From positions 1 through 64,000 of the forward strand of contig CANTFL010000138.1 in assembly GCA_947650285.1 (NCBI GenBank): 64,000 nucleotides of DNA, read 5' to 3'. Below the pieces are notes generated by a model. The model saw only the letters and a list, made by a program, of their open reading frames with translations, did not search any database and had not been told where the DNA came from. Position 1 is the stretch's first letter, and every line of letters starts with the position of its first letter. This DNA is from Hyaloperonospora brassicae (taxonomy: Eukaryota > Oomycota > Peronosporomycetes > Peronosporales > Peronosporaceae). The translations under genes and the position numbers were made by a program. Below are positions 27,636 through 38,781 of the stretch, piece after piece.

Positions 27636-28610
27636 CTAGGCAGCCGGCACGTCTAAGGCTGCGTCAGCTATGTTTTGGGCCACTACCATAGCCAAGCAAT
27701 TACCATTACCAGTCGCCGGTGTGATCACCTCGCGTAAGCCCAGAGCGTGACGGAGGGTCTTCAAGTCACGCGGAAGGTCGGTGGGGTGCGGTTCCATTGA
27801 AATCGCATGCGTCGGCTCGCCACTCATGCGTCGAAAGCTTTTATGACTTTGGTCACGCTCCTCGCTCTTCCGGTTAGCAGTGTCGGACTTGACTGCATCG
27901 GCGCCTTTCCGCGCGAAATCGACTATTTCCGCCGGGTTTGTTCGAGGGGATAGGTGAGGTCGGTATCGGTTTGGTCGTCCCGGCCGAGGACAGTCGGTAT
28001 CGGTGGATTGGACAGCAGACGGCTCAAGGTCCGCCGCCGGCACCGACCGATCCGGAGCATCTGTAGGCGAGGTCACCGAATACTGACCCGTGCTGACGCT
28101 GACCGGGTCGGGGATCGGCATCTGAATGACCCAAGCTTTTTCGATTCTTGAAAAGAAGAGCAGCCACGCGGACATCATGCACAAAGTGCTCCTCCGAATG
28201 CAAGAGTCCGGTATACTTGATGACCGTTCTTGATACACACCGTCAATCAGGTCCAGGCTGGCAGCCGGCACGTCTAAGGCTGCGTCAGCTATGGTTTGGG
28301 CCACTACCATAGCCAAGCAATTACCATTACCAGTCGCCGGTGTGATCACCTCGCGTAGGCCCAGAGCGTGACGTAGGGTCTTCAAGTCACACGGAAGGTC
28401 GGTGGGGTGCGGTTCCATTAAAATCGCATGCGTCGGCTCGCCACTCATGCGTCGAAAGCTTTTTTGACTTTGATCACGCTCCTTGCTCTTCAGGGTGAGC
28501 AGTGTCGGACTTGAATGCATCGGTCGCCTTTCCGCGCGAAATCGACTATTTCCGCCGGGTTTGTTCGTGGGGATAGGTGCGGTCGGTATCGGTTTGGTCG
28601 TCCCGGCCAA
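27636..28610 (-). pseudogene. In-frame array stretch (324 codons, two motif copies)
   Basis: Two G-N-G-N-C motif copies lie in one frame, separated by a full linker. The motif-to-linker step here passes through D-L-I-D-G-V-Y-Q-E-R-S-S-S, because a one-base change near the tgatgaccgttcttg segment shifts the frame earlier than in other units. Different units thus reach the linker frame by different indels. This is what decay with occasional accidental restoration would give, but it also fits selection for an open frame. Confidence 0.45.
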
Positions 28611-30461
28611 GCACAGTCGGTATCGGTGGATTGGACAGCAGACGGCTCAAGGTCCGCCGCCGGCACCGACCGATCCGGAGCATCTGTAGGCGAGGTCACC
28701 GAATACTGACCCGTGCTGACGCTGACCGGGTCGGGGATCGGCATCTGAATGACCCAAGCTTTTTCGATTCTCGAAAAGAAGAGCAGCCACGCGGACATCA
28801 TGCACAAAGTGCTCCTCCGAATGCAAGAGTCCGGTATACTTGATGACTTTCTTGATACACACCGTCAATCGGTCCAGGCTGGCAGCCGGCACGTCTAAGG
28901 CTGCGTCAGCTAAGGTTTGGGCCACTACCATAGCCAAGCAATTACCATTACCAGTCGCCGGTGTGATCACCTCGCGTAAGCCCAGAGCGTGACGGAGGGT
29001 CTTCAAGTCACACGGAAGGTCGGTGGGGTGCGGTTCCATTGAAATCGCATGCGTCGGCTCGCCACTCATGCGACGAAAGCTTTTTTGACTTTGATCACGC
29101 TCCTCGCTCTTCAGGGTGAGCAGTGTCGGACTTGAATGCGTCGGTGCCTTTCCGCGCGAAATCGACTATTTCCGCCGGGTTTGTTCGAGGGGATAGGTGC
29201 GGTCGGTATCGGTTTGGTCGTCCCGGCCAAGCACAGTCGGTATCGGTGGATTCGACAGCAGACGGCTCAAGGTCCGCCGCCGGCACCGACCGATCCGGAG
29301 CATCTGTAGGCGAGGTCACCGAATACTGACCCGTGCTGACGCTGACCGGGTCGGGGATCGGCGTCTGAATGACCCAAGATTTTTCGATTCTCGAAAAGAA
29401 GAGCAGCCACGCGGACATCATGCACAAAGTGCTCCTCCGAATGCAAGAGTCCGGTATACTTGATGACCGTTCTTGATACACACCGTCAATCGGTCCAGGT
29501 TGGCAGCCGGCACGTCTAAGGCTGCGTCAGCTAAGGTTTGGGCCACTACCATAGCCAAGCAATTACCATTACCAGTCGCCGGTGTGATCACCTCGCGTAA
29601 GCCCAGAGCGTGACGGAGGGTCTTCAAGTCACGCGGAAGGTCGGTGGGGTGCGGTTCCATTGAAATCGCATGCGTCGGCTCGCCACTCATGCGTCGAAAG
29701 CTTTTATGACTTTGATCACGCTCCTCGCTCTTCAGGTTGGCAGTGTCGGACTTGACTGCATCGGCGCCTTTCCGCGCGAAATCGACTATTTCCGCCGGGT
29801 TTGTTCGAGGGGATAGGTGAGGTCGGTATCGGTTTGGTCGTCACCGGCCGAGCACAGTCGGTATCGGTGGATTCGACAGCAGACGGCTCAAGGTCCGCCG
29901 CCGGCACCGACCGATCCGGAGCATCTGTAGGAGAGGTAACCGAATACTGACCCGCGCTGACGCTGACCGGGTCGGGGATCGGCATCTGAATGACCCAAGA
30001 TTTTTCGATTCTCGAAAAGAAGAGCAGCCACGCGGACATCATGCACAAAGTGCTCCTCCAAATGCAAGAGTCCGGTATACTTGATGACCGTTCTTGATAC
30101 ACACCGTCAACCAGCACAGGTAGGCAGCCGGCACGTCTAAGGCTGCGTCAGCTATGTTTTGGGCCACTACCATAGCCAAGCAATTTCCATTACCAGTCGC
30201 CGGTGTGATCACCTCGCGTAAGCCCAGAGCGTGACGGAGGGTCTTCAAGTCACGCGGAAGGTCGGTGGGGTGCGGTTCCATTGAAATCGCATGCGTCGGC
30301 TCGCCACTCATGCGTCGAAAGCTTTTATGACTTTGGTCACGCTCCTCGCTCTTCCGGTTAGCAGTGTCGGACTTGACTGCATCGGCGCCTTTCCGCGCGA
30401 AATCGACTATTTCCGCCGGGTTTGTTCGAGAGGATAGGTGAGGTCGGTATCGGTTTGGTCG

Positions 30462-31148
30462 TCACCGGCCGAGCACAGTCGGTATCGGTGGATTCGACAG
30501 CAGACGGCTCAAGGTCCGCCGCCGGCACCGACCGATCCGGAGCATCTGTGGGAGAGGTAACCGAATACTGACCCGCGCTGACGCTGACCGGGTCGGGGAT
30601 CGGCATCTGAATGACCCAAGCTTTTTCGATTCTCGAAAAGAAGAGCAGCCACGCGGACATCGTGCACAAAGTGCTCCTCCGAATGCAAGAGTCCGGTATA
30701 CTTGATACCGTTCTTGATACACACCGTCAACCAGGACCAGGTTGGCAGCCGGCACGTCTAAGGCTGCGTCAGCTATGTTTTGGGCCACTACCATAGCCAA
30801 GCAATTACCATTACCAGTCGCCGGTGTGATCACCTCGCGTAAGCCCAGAGCGTGACGGAGGGTCTTCAAGTCACGCGGAAGGTCGGTGGGGTGCGGTTCC
30901 ATTGAAATCGCATGCGTCGGATCGCCACTCATGCGACGAAAGCTTTTTTGACTTTGGTCACGCTCCTCGCTCTTCCGGTTAGCAGTGTCGGACTTGAATG
31001 CGTCGGTGCCTTTCCGCGCGAAATAGACTATTTCCGCTGTGTTTGTTCGAGGGGATAGGTGATGTCGGTATCGGTTTGGTCGCACCGGCCGAGGACAGTC
31101 GGTATCGGTGGATTCGACAGCAGACGGCTCAAGGTCCGCCGCCGGCAC
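30462..31148 (-). pseudogene. In-frame array stretch (228 codons)
   Basis: This starts inside the linker, crosses the unit junction, includes an intact G-N-G-N-C motif, and then leaves the usual frame near 30730 (ccaggaccagg, one extra base) so that the second segment reads Y-Q-E-R-Y-Q-V-Y. It illustrates the variety of indels in the older part of the array. Confidence 0.35.
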
Positions 31149-31902
31149 CGACCGATCCGGGGCATCTGTGGGAGAGGTAACCGAATACTGACCCGCGCTG
31201 ACGCTGACCGGGTCGGGGATCGGCGTCTGAATGGCTCAAGATTTTTCGATTCTCGAAAAGAAGAGCAGCCACGTGGACATCATGCACAAAGTGCTCCTCC
31301 GAATACAAGAGTCCGGTATACTTGATGAATTTCTTGATACACACCGTCAATCGGTCCAGGTTGGCAGCCGGCACGTCTAAGGCTGCGTCGGCTAAGGTTT
31401 GGGCCACTACCATAGCCAAGCAATTTCCAGTCGCCGGTGTGATCACCTCGCGTAAGCCCAGAGCGTGACGGAGGGTCTTCAAGTCACGCGGAAGGTCGGT
31501 GGGATGCGGTTCCATTGAAATCGCATGCGTCGGCTCGCCACTCATGCGTCGAAAGCTTTTATGACTTTGATCACGCTCCTCGCTCTTCAGGGTGACAGTG
31601 TCGGACTTGACTGCATCGGCGCTTTTCCGCGCGAAATCGACTATTTCCGCCGGATTTGTTCGTGGGGATAGGTGAGGTCGGTTTACGTATGGTCGCACCG
31701 GCCGAGTACAGTCGGTATCGGTGGATTCGACAGCAGACGGCTCAAGGTCCGCCGCCGGCACCGACCGATCCGGAGCATCTGTAGGAGAGGTAACCGAATA
31801 CTGACCCGCGCTGACGCTGACCGGGTCGGGGATCGGCATCTGAATGATCCAAGATTTTTCGATTCTCGAAAAGAAGAGCAGCCACGCGGACATCATGCAC
31901 AA
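31129..31902 (-). pseudogene. In-frame array stretch (257 codons)
   Basis: Linker and motif repeat in one frame. The junction reads V-T-L-K-S-E-E-R-D from a cagggtgacagtg variant. The motif is shortened to A-T-G-N-C, like the right-most unit. The second segment reads K-K-F-I-K-Y-T-G, a variant shared with the units near 21.3 and 21.9 kb. Confidence 0.4.
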
Positions 31903-32602
31903 AGTGCTCCTCCGAATGCAAGAGTCCGGTATACTTGATGCCGTTCTTGATACACACCGTCAACCAGCACAGGTAGGCAGCCGGCACGTCTAAGGCTGCG
32001 TCAGCTATGGTTTGGGCCACTACCATAGCCAAGCAATTACCATTACCAGTCGCCGGTGTGATCACCTCGCGTACGCCCAGAGCGTGACGGAGGGTCTTCA
32101 AGTCACGCGGAAGGTCGGTGGGGTGCGGTTCCATTGAAATCGCATGCGTCGGCTCGCCACTCATGCGTCGAAAGCTTTTATGACTTTGATCACGCTCCTC
32201 GCTCTTCCGGTTAGCAGTGTCGGACTTGACTGCATCGGCGCCTTTCCGCGCGAAATAGACTATTTCCTCCGGGTTTGTATGAGGGGATAGGTGAGGTCGG
32301 TTTACGGTATGGTCGTCACCGGCCGAGCACAGTCGGTATCGGTGGATTCGACAGCAGACGGCTCAAGGTCCGCCGCCGGCACCGACCGATCCGGAGCATC
32401 ATGGGCGAGGTCACCGAATACTGACCCGTGCTGACGCTGACCGGGTCGGGGATCGGCATCTGAATGACCAAAGCTTTTTCGATTCTCGAAAAGAATAGCA
32501 GCCACGCGGACATCATGCACAAAGTGCTCCTCCAAATGCAAGAGTCCGGTATACTTGATGCCGTACTCGATACACACCGTCAATCAGCCCAGGTTGGCAG
32601 CC

Positions 32603-32740
32603 GGCACGTCTAAGGCTGCGTCAGCTAAGTTTTGGGCCACTACCATAGCCAAGCAATTACCAGTCGCCGGCACGTCTAAGGCTGCGTCAGCTAAGGTTTG
32701 GGCCACTACCATAGCCAAGCAATTACCATTACCAGTCGCC
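32603..32740 (-). repeat. Motif-segment duplication, 66 + 72 bp
   Basis: A fourth unit with the duplication, about 9 kb from the others. The downstream copy keeps the longer accattacc version and gives the full G-N-G-N-C, whereas the others give G-D-C. This copy is therefore either the original form or a recombinant between a duplicated and a normal unit. Confidence 0.8.
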
Positions 32741-33718
32741 GGTGTGATCACCTCGCGTAAGCCCAGAGCGTGACGGAGGGTCTTCAAGTCACGCGGAAGG
32801 TCGGTGGGGTGCGGTTCCATTGAAATCGCATTCGTCGGCTCGCCACTCATGCGTCGAAAGCTTTTATGACTTTGGTCACGCTCCTCGCTCTTCCGGTTAG
32901 CAGTGTCGGACTTGACTGCATCGGCGCCTTTCCGCGCGAAATCGACTATTTCCGCCGGGTTTGTTCGAGGGGATAGGTGAGGTCGGTTTACGGTTTGGTC
33001 GTCACCGGCCGAGCACAGTCGGTATCGGTGGATTCGACAGCAGACGGCTCAAGGTCCGCCGCCGGCACCGACCGATCCGGAGCATCTGTGGGCGAGGTCA
33101 CCGAATACTGACCCGTGCTGACGCTGACCGGGTCGGGGATCGGCATCTGAATGACCCAAGACTTTTTCGATTCTCGAAAAGAATAGCAGCCACGCGGACA
33201 TCATGCACAAAGTGCTCCTCCAAATGCAAGAGTCCGGTATACTTGATACCGTACTCGATACACACCGTCAATCAGCACCAGGTTGGCAGCCGGCACGTCT
33301 AAGGCTGCGTCAGCTATGGTTTGGGCCACTACCATAGCCAAGCAATTACCATTACCAGTCGCCGGTGTGATCACCTCGCGTAAGCCCAGAGCGTGACGGA
33401 GGGTCTTCAAGTCACACGGAAGGTCGGTGGGGTGCGGTTCCATTGAAATCGCATGCGTCGGATCGCCACTCATGCGTCGAAAGCTTTTATGACTTTGATC
33501 ACGCTCCTCGCTCTTCCGGTTAGCAGTGTCGGACTTGACTGCATCGGCGCCTTTCCGCGCGAAATAGACTATTTCCGCCGGGTTTGTTCGAGGGGATAGG
33601 TGAGGTCGGTATCGGTTTGGTCGTCCCGGCCGAGCACAGTCGGTATCGGTGGATTCGACAGCAGACGGCTCAAGGTCCGCCGCCGGCACCGACCGATCCG
33701 GAGCATCTGTAGGCGAGG

Positions 33719-34450
33719 TCACCGAATACTGACCCGTGCTGACGCTGACCGGGTCGGGGATCGGCATCTGAATGACCCAAGACTTTTTCGATTCTCGAAA
33801 AGAAGAGCAGCCACGCGGACATCATGCACAAAGTGCTCCTCCAAATGCAAGAGTCCGGTATACTTGATACCGTACTCGATACACACCGTCAATCGGACCA
33901 GGCTGGCAGCCGGCACGTCTAAGGCTGCGTCAGCTATGGTTTGGGCCACTACCATAGCCAAGCAATTACCATTACCAGTCGCCGGTGTGATCACCTCGCG
34001 TAAGCCCAGAGCGTGACGGAGGGTCTTCAAGTCACACGGAAGGTCGGTGGGGTGCGGTTCCATTGAAATCGCATGCGTCGGATCGCCACTCATGCGACGA
34101 AAGCTTTTATGACTTTGGTCACGCTCCTCGCTCTTCCGGTTAGCAGTGTCGGACTTGACTGCATCGGTGCCTTTCCGCGCGAAATAGACTATTTCCGCTG
34201 TGTTTGTTCGAGGGGATAGGTGAGGTCGGTATCGGTTTGGTCGTCCCGGCCGAGGACAGTCGGTATCGGTGGATTCGACAGCAGACGGCTCAAGGTCCGC
34301 CGCCGGCACCGACCGATCCGGAGCATCTGTAGGCGAGGTCACCGAATACTGACCCGCGCTGACGCTGACCGGGTCGGGGATCGGCGTCTGAATGACCCAA
34401 GCTTTTTCGATTCTCGAAAAGAAGAGCAGCCACGTGGACATCATGCACAA
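33719..34450 (-). pseudogene. In-frame array stretch (243 codons)
   Basis: Linker and motif repeat read together through N-R-K-S-E-E-R-D. An extra base near 33781 (aagactttttcg) moves the tail into a third frame (S-F-R-C-R-S-P-T-R), so this unit does not continue in the usual way. The same extra base occurs near 33160 and shows exchange between adjacent units. Confidence 0.35.
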
Positions 34451-34865
34451 AGTGCTCCTCCGAATACAAGAGTCCGGTATACTTGATGACTTTCTTGATA
34501 CACACCGTCAATCGGTCCAGGTAGGCAGCCGGCACGTCTAAGGCTGCGTCAGCTATGGTTTGGGCCACTACCATAGCCAAGCAATTACCATTACCAGTCG
34601 CCGGTGTGATCACCTCGCGTAAGCCCAGAGCGTGACGGAGGGTCTTCAAGTCGCGCGGAAGGTCGGTGGGGTGCGGTTCCATTGAAATCGCATGCGTCGG
34701 ATCGCCACTCATGCGTCGAAAGCTTTTATGACTTTGGTCACGCTCCTCGCTCTTCCGGTTATCAGTGTCGGACTTGAATGCGTCGGTGCCTTTCCGCGCG
34801 AAATAGACTATTTCCGCTGTGATTTGTTCGAGAGGATGGGTGCAGGTCGGTTTACGGTATGGTCG

Positions 34866-35693
34866 TCACCGGCCGAGTACAGTCGGTATCGGTGGATTCG
34901 ACAGCAGACGGCTCAAGGTCCGCCGCCGGCACCGACCGATCCGGAGCATACTGTAGGCGAGGTCACCGAATACTGACCCGCGCTGACGCTGACCGGGTCG
35001 GGGATCGGCGTCTGAATGACCCAAGCTTTTTCGATTCTCGAAAAGAAGAGCAGCCACGCGGACATCATGCACAAAGTGCTCCTCCGAATGCAAGAGTCCG
35101 GTATACTTGATGCCGTTCTTGATACACACCGTCAACCGGTCCAGGTAGGCAGCCGGCACGTCTAAGGCTGCGTCAGCTAAGGTTTGGGCCACTACCATAG
35201 CCAAGCAATTACCATTACCAGTCGCCGGTGTGATCACCTCGCGTAAGCCCAGAGCGTGACGGAGGGTCTTCAAGTCGCGCGGAAGGTCGGTGGGGTGCGG
35301 TTCCATTGAAATCGCATGCGTCGGATCGCCACTCATGCGTCGAAAGCTTTTATGACTTTGGTCACGCTCCTCGCTCTTCCGGTTATCAGTGTCGGACTTG
35401 AATGCGTCGGTGCCTTTCCGCGCGAAATCGACTATTTCCGCCGGATTTGTTCGAGGGGATGGGTGCAGTCGGTTTACGTATGGTCGCACCGGCCGAGTAC
35501 AGTCGGTATCGGTGGATTCGACAGCAGACGGCTCAAGGTCCGCCGCCGGCACCGACCGATCCGGAGCATCTGTAGGCGAGGTCACCGAATAGTGACCCGC
35601 GCTGACGCTGACCGGGTCGGTGATCGGCGTCTGAATGACCCAAGCTTTTTCGATTCTCGAAAAGAACAGCAGCCACGTGGACATCATGCACAA
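34866..35693 (-). pseudogene. In-frame array stretch near the right end (275 codons)
   Basis: Linker, complete motif repeat and frame-A continuation. One extra base near 34949 (gagcatactgtagg) changes the frame of the tail, so this copy ends differently (R-R-R-T-L-S-R-L-L) from its neighbours. The motif segment has M-S-G-D-P instead of M-S-G-E-P, a variant shared by several right-end units, which suggests local exchange among them. Confidence 0.4.
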
Positions 35694-36252
35694 AGTGCTC
35701 CTCCGAATGCAAGAGTCCGGTATACTTGATGCCGTACTTGATACACACCGTCAATCGGTCCAGGTAGGCAGCCGGCACGTCTAAGGCTGCGTCGGCTAAG
35801 GTTTGGGCCACTACCATAGCCAAGCAATTTCCCGTCGCCGGTGTGATCACCTCGCGTAAGCCCAGAGCGTGACGGAGGGTCTTCAAGTCACGCGGAAGGT
35901 CGGTGGGATGCGGTTCCATTGAAATCGCATGCGTCGGATCGCCACTCATGCGACGAAAGCTTTTATGACTTTGATCACGCTCCTCGCTCTTCCGGTTAGC
36001 AGTGTCGGACTTGACTGCATCGGCGCCTTTCCGCGCGAAATCGACTATTTCCGCCGTGTTTGTTCTAGGGGATAGGTGCGGTCGGTTTACGTATGGTCGC
36101 ACCGGCCGAGTACAGTCGGTATCGGTGGATTCGACAGCAGATGGATCAGGGTCCGCCGCCGGCACCGACCGATCCGGAGCATCTGTAGGCGAGGTCACCG
36201 AATAAGGATCCGCACTGACGCTGATCGGGTCGGTGATCGGCGTCTGAATGGC
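35533..36252 (-). pseudogene. First (right-most) complete unit of the array
   Basis: The frame is open from just after the stop at 36253-36255 through linker (D-P-Y/T-S-P-T-D-A-P-D), unit junction and motif repeat, and ends in the usual G-A-G-G-G-P tail. The motif is shortened to A-T-G-N-C because the accattacc segment is reduced. The unit carries private changes, such as D-P-D-P in the linker and D-H-R-P in the tail, as expected for the edge of an array that exchanges least with other units. Confidence 0.45.
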
Positions 36253-36417
36253 TCAAGCTTTTTCGATTCTCGAAAAAAGGAGCAGCCAAATTGTTTTAGG
36301 CAAAGTCTTGGGCGCCGGAGCAGACTGCCAGGATGTCTTTCGAGCATCATTAAACACGAAGATGTTCCACCTTAAGGTCCCAGGAATTGAGAATGACGGA
36401 GCAGGAAGAGTAGACAT
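36253..36417 (-). other. 54-codon leader ORF reading into the array
   Basis: A minus-strand ATG at 36417 opens a 54-codon frame (M-S-T-L-P-A-P-S-F) of unique sequence. At its end it enters the repeat in the linker frame (W-L-L-L-F-S-R-I-E-K-A), where the other units read A-W-L-L-F-F-S-R-I-E-K-A. It stops at a TGA (36253-36255) exactly where most units have a Trp codon (TGG). Without that stop the frame would be open for a further 239 codons through the first unit. It may be the true 5' end of the ancestral repeat gene, or chance flanking sequence. Confidence 0.4.
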
Positions 36418-37290
36418 CGGATCACGATACTGCTGACGGTCTCTACGGTCGCAGCGGAAACTATTGGTTAACGCGAAGATAAACGAACTGTAATTTTGCT
36501 GCTACTGGATCCCGCAGGTTTTAGTCAGGGTGCGCGATAAGAACCTCGTGTTTGTACGTGCTAGTGTAATCATGGAGTTCTGCGCTATCTCAATCGCGAT
36601 TAAAGATTCCAGAAATCGCGCCATGTTCTCATCAGATGGATTGTAGTTGCTTTTGCTTGGAAAGAGTTGCAAGCATTCCAAAGTGTACAAAGCACCAGAG
36701 CTTTAAAAAAACGAGCGACTCATCGGCACGTGCACTCAAGTGGCAGTAGATTATCCTGTTCTGTTGCCGCTTTACTTGCGCGCGCTGAGAAAGCAAGCTG
36801 TGGCCGTGCGTTGACCGCATTGATATTTTATATTAAAATTTAGTCGTTTTCATAAGGAAGGAGAAAATTTCGAAACTAGACGTAGATTAGGCCTATCTGA
36901 GCATTAGCTTCTACTTCGTGTAACTTACCGGATATGGCATCGCCTTTACTATCTTTAAGACGAAATGGTATAACGTCCCTACCGTCTTAAAAACAACATT
37001 AATGTATAATATCAAAACTTTTAATAGACACTAGAATCAATAACCTTAAACGAATCAATGTTCGTCAATTATATTGAACTTTGTGCTTCTGACAGTTTGT
37101 ACTTGAGCACTTTAATAGTCTCCCTAAGAATGTACTTATCGAACCGGCGGGCAACTACAGCCATCCGTAAGTATTTTCGCTTATCTCGATACGCGTCGTC
37201 GCCCTGCGTGGACAGATTCTTTATCAGGACTCATGCAACTTGTCATCTTATCAAAACGAGGTCAAAATTGCCTCCAGCATTTCTACAGGG
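36289..37290. other. Unique spacer between array and first retroelement
   Basis: Apart from the leader at its left edge, this 1-kb stretch shows only short open frames (up to about 62 codons), with no recognisable motif and AT-rich composition unlike the array. I see no gene, RNA gene or repeat. Confidence 0.5.
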
Positions 37291-37730
37291 TGTACGGGAC
37301 GCCTGCAGCTACGTACTGGACTACCGGTACGAAGTCAACTCTCACTGACAACAGTAAAGGTCAGTGACCTGCAAGGTACAGACACTATATCTAGAAAGGG
37401 TAAACGGTAAGATAAAGGCTTTGTTCATAGCACAAATAGAAATGTTATTTGATACAATTAAGTCCTATATCTCTTGTTTCTCTGTTTTGACCTAATTAAA
37501 TTATATTTATATAACTGACTGTATTATGACGTCTACCCACCACTCCTTGCACGCGTCTAGCAGCGATAGGCGGGTTGATATTGTACATAATACCAACCAA
37601 TGAGTAGAAGTTTGATTCATCTCAGCAAAATCATAATGATCAGTGATATTGCTAAACGAATATGCAACATAATATTCTATATTACTATTTCGCACAATGA
37701 TGGTTTTATGTGACGGACTACCCCGTTACA
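37291..37730 (-). repeat. E1 left LTR (3' LTR relative to gag-pol)
   Basis: 440 bp starting tgtacggg and ending ccccgttaca. The central ~377 bp (from ccggtacgaag at 37324) matches the right LTR with only about three differences, but the outer ~30 bp at each end match poorly. The start was set by comparison with the right LTR and the tgtaacgggg terminus of E3. Confidence 0.82.
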
Positions 37731-37740
37731 CCACCCCTAT
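37731..37740 (-). other. E1 polypurine tract (plus-strand primer)
   Basis: On the minus strand the sequence ataggggtgg directly precedes the tgtaacgggg start of the 3' LTR. Its place and G-richness match the polypurine tracts of E2 and E3, but it is interrupted by pyrimidines and looks degraded. Confidence 0.6.
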
Positions 37741-37861
37741 CTTAACTGATAGTCACACGGTGACTATCGAAACTTGGTGGCCACTTGTTGGACACCTCCA
37801 TGACGGGGAGAACTTATCTGGTAAGACTCATTCATAACTGACCTTGCCTCGCATATTTAAC

Positions 37862-38781
37862 ATGTCTATGCGGGGAGACTCATAGAAGACACAGCCTGTT
37901 GCTTCGTCAGCCTCTACGGCAGACGACGAGTCATATGCTACTCGTATTCTGCTTCCAGTACCTGTTGCTGTATGCGCACGTGGTATAACTCCTCTTGCAC
38001 ACGATGACTCCGAGTTCGGGTTCATCAACTCTGGATGAGTCTGATGTGTCTGACTCAGGAAAGGCTACAGAGGCATCTCAGCAACATGCGGTGACTTTTC
38101 CTTCAACTAAGGAATAGCCGAACGAATGGACTCGCGACTTGCGTCACAGTCTGTTCGGCAGTGATGATGAGTACGGTGATAGTTACGATAACCCATCACC
38201 GCGGTCAACTCGTGCGTCCTCGCACGAGTGCGTTGACGACGACGCGATCCGTCTTCACTTTGATAACTGTATTACCGGTGAAGGCATTTCGTTGAAGCGT
38301 GATGAGCTTAATCCGTGGCGTTTGCCCGAACAGCTCATCAATAGCTTGTCTCACGAGACAAGCCAACACCATCAAATTCCATTATTCGATGCAACTGAGC
38401 TTCATGGCTTATGTTTTAGCGCGAACAACTTTTGCGCTGAAGAAGACTTCTATCTCGATGCTTTCCTTGAGCATCGATGGTACAATGGTAACCAAAAATA
38501 TGATAAGACTTCACTTTTGTCAGCGTGGAATGCATTCGTCCAAAACGTCAAGAATTATGGACGCGAAGTGTGGCTCCAAAAACATGCAAGATAACTTATC
38601 CGCTCCCCGTTCTTCACGCGGTGGCTCAAGATACGGCCTACATGAAAGCGTCGACAACCGTAAGAATTCACCAGTGGTTCCAGTGATGGCGAAAAGACAA
38701 GGTCTGGCTCAGCCACCGGGCCTGCAGGAGATTCTGGGGCACCATAAACGCGTCCTAACCGAGTTGAGGGAGGAAGTGTAG
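37862..38781 (+). pseudogene. E1 antisense ORF (aORF), broken
   Basis: The ATG lies 132 bases from the LTR, in the same M-S-M-R-G context as E3's start at 55811. A TAG follows at codon 8 (S-*), and a frameshift lies before 38139. From 38139 the frame reads H-S-L-F-G-S-D-D-E, then the conserved core W-R-L-P-E-Q-L-I-N, I-P-L-F-D-A-T-E-L-H-G-L and F-L-E-H-R-W-Y-N. It keeps the Trp (S-A-W-N-A-F-V-Q-N) that is a stop in E3. The downstream part shifts frame to R-G-G-S-R-Y-G-L-H-E-S-V-D and the coiled-coil end is largely lost. The function is unknown. Parallel conservation in E2 and E3 supports it as a former gene. Confidence 0.7.

Larger units (their letters stand above)
1..36288 (-). repeat. 58-unit tandem array of ~620-bp OTU-like coding repeat
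   Basis: The array is one continuous head-to-tail repeat and enters from the left edge in mid-unit. A convenient marker is the minus-strand ATG of the M-S-G-E/D-P start. It falls near 339, 959, 1579, 2200, 2821, 3441 and then about every 620 bp to 16462. It continues at 17082, 17700, 18318, 18937, 19550, 20165, 20845, 21465, 22133, 22814, 23490 and 24103, then about every 620 bp to 32164, and ends at 32850, 33473, 34093, 34712, 35336 and 35952. That gives 58 units. On the minus strand each unit carries a G-N-G-N-C motif plus a Pro/Ser-rich linker. The motif resembles the OTU cysteine-protease loop, but no downstream catalytic His region is present, so even an intact unit would lack a full protease. 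The array may be a decayed giant repeat gene or a satellite derived from coding sequence. The repeat is certain; the OTU assignment is tentative. Confidence 0.97.
16481..36288 (-). repeat. Diverged part of the array with partly in-frame units
   Basis: Units here vary from about 610 to 686 bp and carry many substitutions and small indels. Several have the shorter cttccggttagcag and/or catcatgggcgagg variants, which restore frame continuity between linker and motif. The longest minus-strand open stretches of the array, 205-347 codons, are all in or close to this part. Four units have an internal duplication of the motif segment. Higher divergence suggests that these are the older copies and that the left block arose from them. 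Confidence 0.8.

Noticed and set aside
1..36288. Plus-strand ORFs of 60-140 codons repeated in every array unit (Arg/Ser-rich, such as K-R-R-A-A-T-R-T-S and R-S-V-S-V-W-S-S).
   Set aside because: They are reverse readings of the motif and linker frames, vary in length with single-base changes, and show no recognisable domain.
1..36288. CRISPR array or ribosomal DNA repeat.
   Set aside because: Units are ~620 bp with no short direct repeats and unique spacers, and the sequence holds protein-like motifs with no rRNA-like segment.
36502..36820. Two 62-codon minus-strand ORFs in the spacer right of the array.
   Set aside because: Short, overlapping in different frames, with no motif; expected by chance.
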